Source: OMIS01 sp964443885 (GTDB lineage Bacteria > Patescibacteriota > Microgenomatia > UBA1400 > PJMF01). From it: DNA of 18,953 bases. Both the position numbers and the translations under genes were made by a program. Below are positions 6,840 through 13,925 of this stretch, piece after piece (within the stretch, counting starts at the first letter, position 1; each line of letters begins with the position of its first letter). The stretch covers positions 1-18,953 of the forward strand of contig CAYUES010000018.1 in NCBI GenBank assembly GCA_964443885.1, given 5' to 3'. A model generated the notes under the pieces. That model did no database searches, was not told the DNA's origin, and saw only the letters and a program-made list of their open reading frames with translations.

Positions 6840-7643
6840 ATGCCTAAAAAACCTGTACTGATCGCAATTATTGCTGTAGTAGTTTTAGCTTTGATAGGTG
6901 GGGGAGTGTGGGCTTGGAAAGCCAACCAGAAACCGGTGGTTGTTGAGGAAACCAAGAATACCAAGAAACGTATTGTCGAACCTGTCAATGTCATTCCCGT
7001 GGTCGAGCGACCAGTCGTCTATGTTTCTCCTCAGGCTGATGGTCGCAACATCGACATCATCATTTCTACTATCAAAAAAGAAGCCAGTACAGTCGAGTTT
7101 GAGCTCGAATACACTACAGAAAACCTCGTCCAAGGTGGACAAGGTGAAATTGAGCTTGGTACGTTGCCTGCAGTTAAAAAGTGGCTGCTTGGTAGCTGCA
7201 GTGCAGGTGGAGCATGTTCATACCACACCAATGTCACTGGTGGGAGTTTGAAGACTCGCTTTGTCGGTCCTGAAAACTACGCCATCAAAAACGACTGGCG
7301 CTATTTCGAGAACAAACAAAAAGGAGATGCTTTTTCTTCAAAAGATGCAAAATTCACAATTACTTCTCCTAGCTTTACTAAAGTTGGCTTGGCTGTGGTT
7401 AGTAACAGTCCTGGATATCCAGAAGACTTAGAAGGCACACCCGTTTCTGAAGGTTACGTTTTTGCCACTCCAACTGCGCAAACAGGTAGCGCCGAAGTTT
7501 CTATTCGTACTAGCGAAGAAGGCGAAGCGGTGATTATGGGCTGGGATGGTACCAAATGGACCGAAATGGAGAGCAGTGTCGCTGAAAAAGTTGTGACTGC
7601 TGAAGGTCCAATTCAAATGCTCTATATTGCGGTGAAGAAGTAA
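6840..7643 (+). CDS. Uncharacterised membrane-anchored extracytoplasmic protein
   Basis: I do not recognise this 267-residue protein. It starts with a short positive stretch (MPKK), then one hydrophobic helix at about residues 5-26 (LIAIIAVVVLALIGGGVWAW), with no lipobox cysteine, so it is most likely an N-terminally anchored protein facing outside. A Val/Pro/Lys-rich linker (about 30-65) leads to a strand-rich domain. Two Cys in GSCSAGGACSYH (about residues 118-125) could form a disulfide. The C-terminal portion (EVSIRTSEEGEAVIMGWDGT...) looks like a beta-sandwich. A GGA-type ribosome binding site (AGGA, 6830-6833) lies 6 bases before the ATG. It stands alone between glyS and another unrecognised gene and is preceded by a hairpin and a palindrome. 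Function unknown. Confidence 0.75.
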   Translation: MPKKPVLIAIIAVVVLALIGGGVWAWKANQKPVVVEETKNTKKRIVEPVNVIPVVERPVVYVSPQADGRNIDIIISTIKKEASTVEFELEYTTENLVQGGQGEIELGTLPAVKKWLLGSCSAGGACSYHTNVTGGSLKTRFVGPENYAIKNDWRYFENKQKGDAFSSKDAKFTITSPSFTKVGLAVVSNSPGYPEDLEGTPVSEGYVFATPTAQTGSAEVSIRTSEEGEAVIMGWDGTKWTEMESSVAEKVVTAEGPIQMLYIAVKK

Positions 7644-7701
7644 CCGCCGTGTGTTTTTGATGCGTACCAGGCCAAATTCATCATTCAAATCCCAAAATTT
7701 G

Positions 7702-7710
7702 TGCTAATAT
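7702..7710 (+). promoter_or_regulatory. Possible extended -10 promoter for the 7742 gene
   Basis: TGC followed by TAATAT makes an extended -10 element, giving a start near 7717 and a leader of about 25 bases. No clear -35 was found. The TTGACA at 7713-7718 has no -10 partner at the right distance. Confidence 0.4.
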
Positions 7711-7741
7711 ATTTGACAATATTGCTAGCAGATTGGAAGAC

Positions 7742-8962
7742 ATGGCTGACCTAAAAGAAAGTATTAAACCAATTATTTTTGATGAAAAAACGCTTGCAGC
7801 AATACGAGCTGCTCAAGAAGAAATCTCACCTGTAGTACCTACCACTGGCCGTCAGGCACTGCAAGAACTGCTGGCAAAACTTGCCAATACCGAGTTCCAA
7901 ACAGATCCCAGCTATCTCTACAATATAGATCTAGTGGGATTGGATGCTCATCCGTTTGGGAGACAATTAAATGAACTCCTGATCTACTTAACACAATCAG
8001 CCAAAGATAGTATTACTGATCAAGAAATACTCGTACAGCTACAAAAAATAGTAGCTCCGCTACTTGCTACATCACCAGCAGATGTTCAACGAGCAGTATC
8101 ACTCGAGAGCCACAGACACCTTTTTATTCTTAACTACTCACCTCTAGAATTTTTATACCAGTCAGTGGGAACAGATAGTTTATATACTTTTCAGGTTAGA
8201 CATAACAAGAATCAGCAGGGAAGTGATGATGTGAAGATCTGCATCCTTGTCAAACAACCACAACTTACGTTCGGACCAGATCAGCACAACCTTGAGATAA
8301 AGATAGAGAGGCCAATAGGAAATTCTGCTGCACTGCAAGCTATTTTCGAAGAAATTGGATTAGGCTGTCTTTTAGATTTTCCAGGTATAGAGATGAATCA
8401 GCCAAAAGTCACGTTTGAGCTTTCTGCAAGTGATCCAAAAACTACTGAAGTTCTTGCGTACCTAGATGCTGCCCTCATTCCTATTGTCGAAAGTTTTGAT
8501 GAGAATCAAGTTGAAGCTGGCAGTTGGAAAGAACCGAATGTACACGTAAAAAAAATCACAGCATCACTAGCAATTTCATCTAGTAAAAGAAAAAATCCAG
8601 CTAAAATTGATGACTTAGTAATTAAGAGAGTAGAACCACTGCTTGAGAAAATACTGGTAGACTACAGCTCAACACTCAAATTGGAAGAGCAAAAAGAAGA
8701 ATCAGAAGAAGAAGCCATGGAAACTTTCCAAAGAATTCTTGCAGATCCTGCATCAGTATATTTTATCGTAAGCAGCCTTCTTGCCATCGGAAGTATTGTA
8801 GGTGGAGGCGTAGTAACCTTCCAAGAATATCAAGACGAAACTCTTTCAACAGCGGAGGGTATAATCTATACTTCGTTAATCTTGGCTGCCGCTAATGGGT
8901 GGTTCTATACCATAAGAGAAATGGGTTCTCGTAAAAATTCTCAGATTTCTAATCAGAAATAA
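7742..8962 (+). CDS. Uncharacterised protein with two C-terminal membrane helices
   Basis: I do not recognise this protein (406 residues from the ATG at 7742; a TTG three codons earlier at 7733 is also in frame). The first about 310 residues look soluble and mixed alpha/beta, without a signal peptide. A highly acidic, Glu-rich stretch (KLEEQKEESEEEAMETF, about 320-336) looks like a helix or coiled coil. Two hydrophobic segments follow: SVYFIVSSLLAIGSIVGGGV and IIYTSLILAAANGWFYTI, then a short polar tail. A tail-anchored protein with its bulk in the cytosol and an outside loop of about 16 residues is the simplest topology. The codon choice seems somewhat more A/T-rich than in the dcw genes that follow. 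It ends 212 bases before mraZ and is probably a separate transcript. Function unknown. Confidence 0.72.
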   Translation: MADLKESIKPIIFDEKTLAAIRAAQEEISPVVPTTGRQALQELLAKLANTEFQTDPSYLYNIDLVGLDAHPFGRQLNELLIYLTQSAKDSITDQEILVQLQKIVAPLLATSPADVQRAVSLESHRHLFILNYSPLEFLYQSVGTDSLYTFQVRHNKNQQGSDDVKICILVKQPQLTFGPDQHNLEIKIERPIGNSAALQAIFEEIGLGCLLDFPGIEMNQPKVTFELSASDPKTTEVLAYLDAALIPIVESFDENQVEAGSWKEPNVHVKKITASLAISSSKRKNPAKIDDLVIKRVEPLLEKILVDYSSTLKLEEQKEESEEEAMETFQRILADPASVYFIVSSLLAIGSIVGGGVVTFQEYQDETLSTAEGIIYTSLILAAANGWFYTIREMGSRKNSQISNQK

Positions 8963-9064
8963 ATTATAGCTCTAATTTTCATACAAGATATAATCCCATA
9001 CTAATATTTTTAGTGCCTATTTTTGGTGCGTAAAAGCCAGTCATCAAACCTCAAAATACACGTT

Positions 9065-9117
9065 GATTTACTTCGATTTACCCCATTGTTTCGGGCTTTC
9101 TCTGTCTTTACAAAGCC
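9065..9117. repeat. Phased direct repeat and inverted repeat around the mraZ -35
   Basis: GATTTAC occurs twice exactly 10 bases apart (9065-9071, 9075-9081), one helical turn. Further on, GGCTTT (9094-9099) and AAAGCC (9112-9117) form an inverted repeat with a 12-base gap that straddles the -35 box. The rest of 8963-9064 shows only a weak hairpin ATTTCT/AGAAAT (8945-8960) over the preceding stop codon, with no T-run. Confidence 0.45.
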
Positions 9118-9135
9118 TGGTCTACTTGGCATACT
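9107..9135 (+). promoter_or_regulatory. Promoter of the mraZ/dcw operon
   Basis: TTTACA (9107-9112) and CATACT (9130-9135) are spaced by 17 bases, and TGG before CATACT gives an extended -10. The start would be near 9142, leaving a leader of about 33 bases before the mraZ ATG. Confidence 0.75.
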
Positions 9136-9144
9136 AATACTTGT

Positions 9145-9159
9145 TGGGAATAAATGGGA
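9145..9159 (+). promoter_or_regulatory. MraZ operator (two TGGGA boxes)
   Basis: TGGGA at 9145-9149 and TGGGA at 9155-9159 are separated by 5 bases. MraZ in other bacteria binds direct TGGGN repeats with 5-base spacers in its own promoter region. Here they begin about 3 bases after the predicted start site, a position suited to repression. Confidence 0.72.
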
Positions 9160-9174
9160 AAGTAACTTATATAA

Positions 9175-9639
9175 ATGTTGTTAGGAACATATTATCACAC
9201 CTTAGAAGAAAACGGCAGAATGTCACTCCCAAAGGCATTCAGAGACCAACAAGAAGACTGGATCGTTACAAGAGGACTAGATGGTTGTTTATTTTTATTA
9301 AAACCTGATCAATTTACTCAGGAGTTAACACAAATAACTAACCGCACATTTACAAGTAAAGATACCCGTGACTTAACCCGTCTCTTCGCAAATGAGGCCA
9401 AGGAAGTCACGACCGACAAAACTGGTCGAGTACAACTGCCCGAGTACTTGATTAGCTTTGCTGGTTTAAGTAAATCGGTCGTGATCGTAGGAAGCGTCAA
9501 CCGTCTCGAAATTTGGGACACACAGCGCTACCACGACTACCTCGAAAAACTTGAACCGCAAGCTGAAGCACTCGCGGAAAGATTTAGTACCTATGAAAAT
9601 GAAAAAACACCAGCCAGTCCTACTCGCCGAAACGATTAA
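9175..9639 (+). CDS. mraZ: Transcriptional regulator MraZ
   Basis: MraZ is the ring-forming DNA-binding regulator that opens most dcw clusters and represses its own operon. The 154-residue protein shows both AbrB/MazE-like half-domains, each with the DxxGRxxxP motif: ENGRMSLPKAFR (12-23) and DKTGRVQLPEYL (about 81-92). Between them stand the family block VTRGLDGCLFL and, near the end, RLEIWDTQRY. The start ATG fits the family N-terminus (M-x-x-G-x-Y-x-H-T-L). There is no strong ribosome binding site. The C-terminus runs past the usual end into a Lys/Pro/Arg tail (TPASPTRRND), so the 3' end overlaps the start of rsmH by about 47 bases. Two TGGGA boxes upstream are its likely target. Confidence 0.96.
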   Translation: MLLGTYYHTLEENGRMSLPKAFRDQQEDWIVTRGLDGCLFLLKPDQFTQELTQITNRTFTSKDTRDLTRLFANEAKEVTTDKTGRVQLPEYLISFAGLSKSVVIVGSVNRLEIWDTQRYHDYLEKLEPQAEALAERFSTYENEKTPASPTRRND

Positions 9640-10382
9640 TGGTTTAGAAATTAAACCAGGTGAGTGGTATCTAGATGCAACATTTGGCCGAGGAGGGCAC
9701 ACACAAGCCATGCTCGAACAAGGTGCCAAAGTGATCGCATTCGATTGGGACAAAGAATCCATCGAGTTCGNNNNNNNNNNCAGCGCCACAAGGAATTCTT
9801 TTTGACTTCGGTACCAGTGCCGACCAACTGACTTCAGGTGTGCGCGGCTTTAGTTTCTTAGAAGACGGTGACCTCGATATGCGTATGGACACTCGCCTAG
9901 GGGTAACTGCCAAAGATTTATTAGTAGTCTTACCAGAAAAACAACTCGCTCAATTACTGATCGATTTTGGTGGTGAGCACGAAGCCAAAGCAATTGCGCG
10001 CGCTATCAAAAACTCATCCACACCAATCACTACCACTTCTCAGCTCGCAACAACAGTTGAGCGTGCAAAACACGAACGCCGTGGTCACTTACACCCAGCT
10101 ACAAAAACTTTTCAAGCACTGCGCATTGCCGTAAACAGTGAACTCGATGAAATTGCCCTAGCCTTGCCACAAGCGCTCAACGTGATCGCTCCAGGCGGTA
10201 TTATCGCGACGATCAGTTTTCATGAAGGTGAAGATCGTTTAGCAAAAAGTGCGATGCGCGAGTGGGAAGCACACAATCAAGGTGCAAGTCTGACCAAAAA
10301 ACCAGTAGTAGCTAGTGAGAGTGAAGTTGCAGAAAACTCCAACTCTCGAAGCGCCAAGTTGCGCTTATTTAAGAAAAACTAA
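9593..10382 (+). CDS. rsmH: 16S rRNA (cytosine-1402-N4)-methyltransferase RsmH, interrupted by an assembly gap
   Basis: RsmH (MraW) methylates C1402 of 16S rRNA in the ribosomal P site using S-adenosylmethionine. The start is ATG 9593 or 9599 (KHQPVLLAETINGL), inside the end of mraZ. The SAM-binding motif DATFGRGGHTQAM is intact. The reading then enters ten N at 9771-9780 and resumes in another frame at 9783 with PQGILFDFGTSADQL, GFSFLEDGDLDMRMD and, near the end, ISFHEGEDRLAK, all RsmH blocks. Compared with E. coli RsmH about 30 residues are missing between DWDKESIEF and GILFDFG, so the gap is a placeholder. If the true gap is a multiple of three, the frame is restored and the gene is whole. 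The apparent frame change is therefore most likely an artefact, not a mutation. Confidence 0.92.
9771..9780. other. Assembly gap (10 N)
   Basis: Ten undetermined bases inside rsmH. The flanking frames need a gap divisible by three, and family comparison suggests about 90 bases are missing, so 10 is an arbitrary filler length. Confidence 0.97.
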
Positions 10383-10409
10383 CCGCACACCTAGCGGTAC
10401 CAAGGAAGT

Positions 10410-10694
10410 ATGTCAAAAGTCGCTCTCTATTATTTCATCCTCGCTGCAGTCGTGATCGGCAAAGCAGGACATACTTTATACGAGCGCAGCCTGGTTGTTC
10501 ACCACGGCTTCAGTGTCAGTGAGTACCACGCACAACAAAAAGACTTACAAAAACAAAAAGGCCAATTATTGACTCAATTAGCGGGACAACGTTCCATTAT
10601 TGCTGTTTCAAGTTCAAGTGAAGTTGCCCAATACACTCCAGTCAGTAACATCTTGACTGTTTCTGCTCCAAGAAACGTCGCCAGTTTACAGTAA
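10410..10694 (+). CDS. ftsL: FtsL/DivIC-like septum protein
   Basis: A 94-residue single-pass membrane protein lying between rsmH and ftsI, the usual place of ftsL. It has a very short cytoplasmic N-terminus, one transmembrane helix (about residues 4-20, VALYYFILAAVVIGKAG) and a Gln/Lys-rich helical stretch (SEYHAQQKDLQKQKGQLLTQ, about 37-56) suited to a coiled coil with a partner such as FtsB/DivIC. FtsL sequences are poorly conserved, so the call rests on size, topology and position. An AAGGAAG ribosome binding site lies just before the ATG. In other bacteria FtsL with FtsB and FtsQ activates the FtsW-FtsI synthase at the septum. Confidence 0.72.
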   Translation: MSKVALYYFILAAVVIGKAGHTLYERSLVVHHGFSVSEYHAQQKDLQKQKGQLLTQLAGQRSIIAVSSSSEVAQYTPVSNILTVSAPRNVASLQ

Positions 10695-10699
10695 AAATC

Positions 10700-10708
10700 T
10701 GCTAGGAT
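10700..10708 (+). promoter_or_regulatory. Possible extended -10 element before ftsI
   Basis: TGC followed by TAGGAT resembles an extended -10 box; the leader would be about 20 bases and contains no Shine-Dalgarno sequence before the ATG at 10735. Weak evidence; ftsI may simply be read through from mraZ. Confidence 0.25.
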
Positions 10709-10734
10709 GAGCCTGTAGATAACAAAACAATATC

Positions 10735-12576
10735 ATGGTTCTCGCCAATCCTCGATTGACTGCTGCTCCCAAAAACAACACGCACACCCGTGAGCGTTTT
10801 TTGTTCCTTGGGTTTGGAGTAGGAATCTTGGTAATCTTAAGTCGACTTTTTTACTGGCAAATTATCGAAGGTGCGACTCTAACAGCCGCGGCCAACGATC
10901 AATATGAACGCCAGTTCACCCAAACGGGTAAGCGCGGTAGTTTGTACACAGCTGATGGCCACTTGCTCGTTACGAACACCCAGGTCTACCGCTTGTTTGC
11001 CCAGCCACATGTGACTACTCTCGAGCCCAAAACTCTGGCCGCGCAACTGACACCGTTGGTTTTGCCAGATGTCTTGGAGTATCAAGCGGCCAGTGAGTCA
11101 GCTCAAAAACAAGAAGTCAGTGATCGCATTCAAGCCCAGATGGAACAAAAACTGAGTAAACCTGGCGCCAAGTGGGTGAGTTTGTTGACCAGCATTACTG
11201 AAGAAACTCGACAGAAAATTGTGGATCTCAAACTGCAAGGGGTCGGTTTTGATACCTATGAGAAACGGTACTACCCAGAGGCCTCAATGGCGGCGCACTT
11301 GACTGGCTTTGTCGGAAAAGATGATGAGGGCAATGACATTGGCTACTTTGGCATTGAAGGTGCATTGGAGCAGGAGCTCAAAGCAAGATCGCAAAAAAAT
11401 ACAGTCATGTCTGATGCGTTGGGTTTGCCGTTGCCACATGAAGAAGAAACAAACCAAACTTCGCTAGACGGTCGAGATATTACCCTGACAATTAGGCGTG
11501 ATTTACAACATATTGCAGAAACTCGCCTTGCGCAAGGTATCGAGAAGTACGGCGCACGGGCTGGTGAAGTCTTGATTATGGATCCCAAGACTGGTGATAT
11601 CTTGGCACTCGCTGCCTGGCCGCGGTACGATCAGCGGTTCTTTTTTCAGCACCCCGCCTCGACCTACCCAAACCCGAGTTTGAGTAGTATTTATGAACCT
11701 GGTTCGACTTTAAAAGCTCTCACCGTGGCGGCTGGTATTGATGCTGGTGCGATTACCCCAGATACGATCTGTGACAAATGTAGTGGCCCACGGACTTTTG
11801 GCAAGTATACGATTAAAACCTGGAATGACGTCTACAACCCGGGCATCAACATGACCGATGGCTTGGCCAAGTCTGACAACACTGCGATGATTTTTATTGC
11901 TGAAAAAATGGGTGCCGAGCGTTTGCAGGAATACCTCAAGAATTTCGGGATTGGTGAAGCACTTCATTTGGAACTGCAAGGAGATCGCAAAACACCGTTT
12001 CCACAAAAGTGGGGCCCGGTTGAGTTGGCCACAATCTCGTTTGGTCAAGGAATCACGACCACAACCTTGCAACTTGCTCGGGCAATTGGCGCAATTGCCA
12101 ATGATGGTGCCTTAATGCGACCGCGGATTATCAAAAGTGCGACCGACTGGACGAGCGGCGAAACAATTACCCCTGAGCCAGTCAAGGAACGACAAGTTAT
12201 TTCTAAAGAAACTTCCGATACCGTAACCGAGATGTTGATCGAGTCGGCCGGTCATGGTGAAGCGCAGTGGACTGCTTCCCGGACGCACTGGATTGCAGGC
12301 AAGACAGGTACTTCGCAGATTCCCGCTGAAGGTGGCGGCTACGAACAAGATGTGACGATGGCTAGTTTCATCGGATTTGCACCACCGACAGATCCTAAGT
12401 TTGTAATGATTGTAAAGTTGAATGCACCAACGTCGTCTATTTGGGCGGCCGAAACGGCCGCCCCTCTCTGGTACAAAATTGCCAATGACCTCTTTCTGCG
12501 AATGAACATCCCACCTGATCGACCACCTGAGGAAAAGGTAGAAACCACACCCGCGCCAGTAGTGGTGGGGGACTAG
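10735..12576 (+). CDS. ftsI: Division-specific peptidoglycan transpeptidase (class B PBP, FtsI/PBP2B-like)
   Basis: This 613-residue class B penicillin-binding protein crosslinks peptidoglycan at the division septum, outside the membrane. One N-terminal transmembrane helix (about 21-40) is followed by the PBP dimerisation domain (GKRGSLYTADGHLL at 65-78, RYYPEASMAAHLTGFVG at 178-194). The transpeptidase domain has all three active-site motifs: SxxK as STLK with the nucleophile Ser324 and Lys327, SxN as SDN at 380-382, and KTGT at 523-526. No PASTA domain follows; the tail is Pro/Glu-rich. Two Cys in DTICDKCSG (about 343-349) are unusual near the active site and could form a disulfide. The last codons lie within a hairpin that may end the transcript. 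Beta-lactam binding is expected because the motifs are intact. Confidence 0.95.
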   Translation: MVLANPRLTAAPKNNTHTRERFLFLGFGVGILVILSRLFYWQIIEGATLTAAANDQYERQFTQTGKRGSLYTADGHLLVTNTQVYRLFAQPHVTTLEPKTLAAQLTPLVLPDVLEYQAASESAQKQEVSDRIQAQMEQKLSKPGAKWVSLLTSITEETRQKIVDLKLQGVGFDTYEKRYYPEASMAAHLTGFVGKDDEGNDIGYFGIEGALEQELKARSQKNTVMSDALGLPLPHEEETNQTSLDGRDITLTIRRDLQHIAETRLAQGIEKYGARAGEVLIMDPKTGDILALAAWPRYDQRFFFQHPASTYPNPSLSSIYEPGSTLKALTVAAGIDAGAITPDTICDKCSGPRTFGKYTIKTWNDVYNPGINMTDGLAKSDNTAMIFIAEKMGAERLQEYLKNFGIGEALHLELQGDRKTPFPQKWGPVELATISFGQGITTTTLQLARAIGAIANDGALMRPRIIKSATDWTSGETITPEPVKERQVISKETSDTVTEMLIESAGHGEAQWTASRTHWIAGKTGTSQIPAEGGGYEQDVTMASFIGFAPPTDPKFVMIVKLNAPTSSIWAAETAAPLWYKIANDLFLRMNIPPDRPPEEKVETTPAPVVVGD

Positions 12577-12591
12577 TTGGAAACTAGTTTT
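12572..12591 (+). terminator. Weak terminator-like hairpin at the end of ftsI
   Basis: ACTAGTT (12572-12578) and AACTAGT (12582-12588) form a perfect 7-base-pair stem with a GGA loop, followed by four T (12588-12591). The ftsI stop codon TAG (12574-12576) is in the stem. The stem is A/T-rich and the T-run short, so termination would be partial. Confidence 0.45.
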
Positions 12592-12666
12592 GTGCCAGGC
12601 TAGTTCAGGTTACTCTACGTACCAAGCCCTGCTGAGTTTCACTTAGCCAAGTTACGTGTTCCTCTG

Positions 12667-12672
12667 TATAAT
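12667..12672 (+). promoter_or_regulatory. -10 box of a murE promoter
   Basis: A perfect TATAAT lies 10 bases before the ATG at 12683, so the transcript would be nearly leaderless. No Shine-Dalgarno sequence is present. No good -35 box was found. The intergenic stretch 12577-12682 holds nothing else I can name. Confidence 0.6.
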
Positions 12673-12682
12673 AAGCTCAATC

Positions 12683-13894
12683 ATGCTAAAACTTTTAGTG
12701 TATCGACTCAAGCGCATCTATCACTTTCTTAAAACTGGGCTGCTCGAAGGTGTGCCTGCCCAACTGATCTACCGCTTTCCCAACCGCAAACTACAGATCA
12801 TTACTATCACTGGCACCGACGGCAAAACCACCAGCAGTACCTTGACGTATACCATCCTCAAGTCAGCTGGGATCAAAGTTGGTTTGATCAGCACCGTGGC
12901 CGCGTTCACCGGTGACGATGCAGTCGATACTGGTTTTCACGTCACGTCCCCTCAACCCAAACTCGTCTATAAATTCATGCGTGACATGGTCAATCAAGGC
13001 TACACCCACTTGGTGCTCGAAACGACTTCCCATGGCGCTTTCCAGTATCGCAACTGGGGCATTCGGGCGCAGGTGGCAGGACTGACAAATATTGATCGAG
13101 AACACCTTGATTATCATCTTAGCTATGATGAGTACGTTAAAGCCAAGTTACTCGTGCTCGATGCAGCTGAGATAGCGTTTCTCAATGAAGATGACGAATC
13201 ATACAAACGTATTCGCGAGCTCCGCCGCTTCACCCCAAACATGAAAACCTACTCGGTAGAAGATGAGCTGCCTGCTGTTGTCCAAAAAACAATCACCGAG
13301 AAGTTCCCAGAAGACTACAACCGAATGAATGCACGCTTGGCGTATAAAATTACCAGTTACTTAGGTATTTCTGACGCCGATATTGCAACTGGGCTCAAAG
13401 CCTACCAAGGTGTGCCAGGCCGGATGGAAGTGATCGCTGAAAAACCAGTCCGTGTCATCGTTGACTTCGCCCACACCCCGCAAGCACTCGAGTCTGTTCT
13501 ACAAGCAATTCGTGAAAAGCATCCAAAAGGCAAGCTGATCGCTGTTTTTGGTTGCGCAGGCAAGCGTGACCACACCAAACGGCCAGCGATGGGCCGAATT
13601 GGAAGTGAACTAGCTGATCTAGCAATCTTTACTGCTGAAGACCCGCGGACTGAAGATATTTGGTCAATTATCCGGCAGATGAAAGAAGGCGTCCACAACA
13701 CACATGCCAAAATTGTCTCGATTGCTGATCGCAAAGCAGCAATTGAAGCGGCCATCTTCAAGTATGCCAAGCCTGGTGACACGGTCGGCATCTTTGGCAA
13801 AGGCCATGAAAAAAGTATGTGTTACGGGACAACCGAGTATCCATGGGATGATGCCCAAGCTGCTCGCGATATTTTAGGAATTAAAAAAGTATAG
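12683..13894 (+). CDS. murE: Mur ligase, MurE-like (UDP-MurNAc-tripeptide synthetase), short N-terminus
   Basis: MurE adds the third amino acid to UDP-MurNAc-L-Ala-D-Glu in the cytosol, using ATP. The 403-residue protein has the ligase P-loop TGTDGKTT (43-50), TNIDREHLDYH (135-145), a Lys in YVKAKLL that fits the carbamylated lysine, GCAGKRDHTKRP and the C-terminal EDPRTED. In E. coli the last is DNPR, which binds meso-diaminopimelate through Arg; the Arg is kept here, favouring a diaminopimelate-type substrate, but the change to EDPR leaves this open. The P-loop is at residue 43 instead of about 110, so most of the N-terminal UDP-binding domain is missing, a feature I associate with Patescibacteria homologues. 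The ATG at 12683 is chosen over the in-frame GTG at 12656 because the TATAAT lies between them. Confidence 0.88.
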   Translation: MLKLLVYRLKRIYHFLKTGLLEGVPAQLIYRFPNRKLQIITITGTDGKTTSSTLTYTILKSAGIKVGLISTVAAFTGDDAVDTGFHVTSPQPKLVYKFMRDMVNQGYTHLVLETTSHGAFQYRNWGIRAQVAGLTNIDREHLDYHLSYDEYVKAKLLVLDAAEIAFLNEDDESYKRIRELRRFTPNMKTYSVEDELPAVVQKTITEKFPEDYNRMNARLAYKITSYLGISDADIATGLKAYQGVPGRMEVIAEKPVRVIVDFAHTPQALESVLQAIREKHPKGKLIAVFGCAGKRDHTKRPAMGRIGSELADLAIFTAEDPRTEDIWSIIRQMKEGVHNTHAKIVSIADRKAAIEAAIFKYAKPGDTVGIFGKGHEKSMCYGTTEYPWDDAQAARDILGIKKV

Positions 13895-13925
13895 TGAAGC
13901 CGACCACCTTTACTGAAACAAAACT

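Noticed and set aside
7713..7718. TTGACA as a -35 box before the 7742 gene
   Set aside because: No -10 box occurs 16-18 bases downstream before the start codon.
12656..12682. GTG start for murE
   Set aside because: The perfect TATAAT at 12667-12672 lies inside this extension, so these codons would be upstream of the transcript start.
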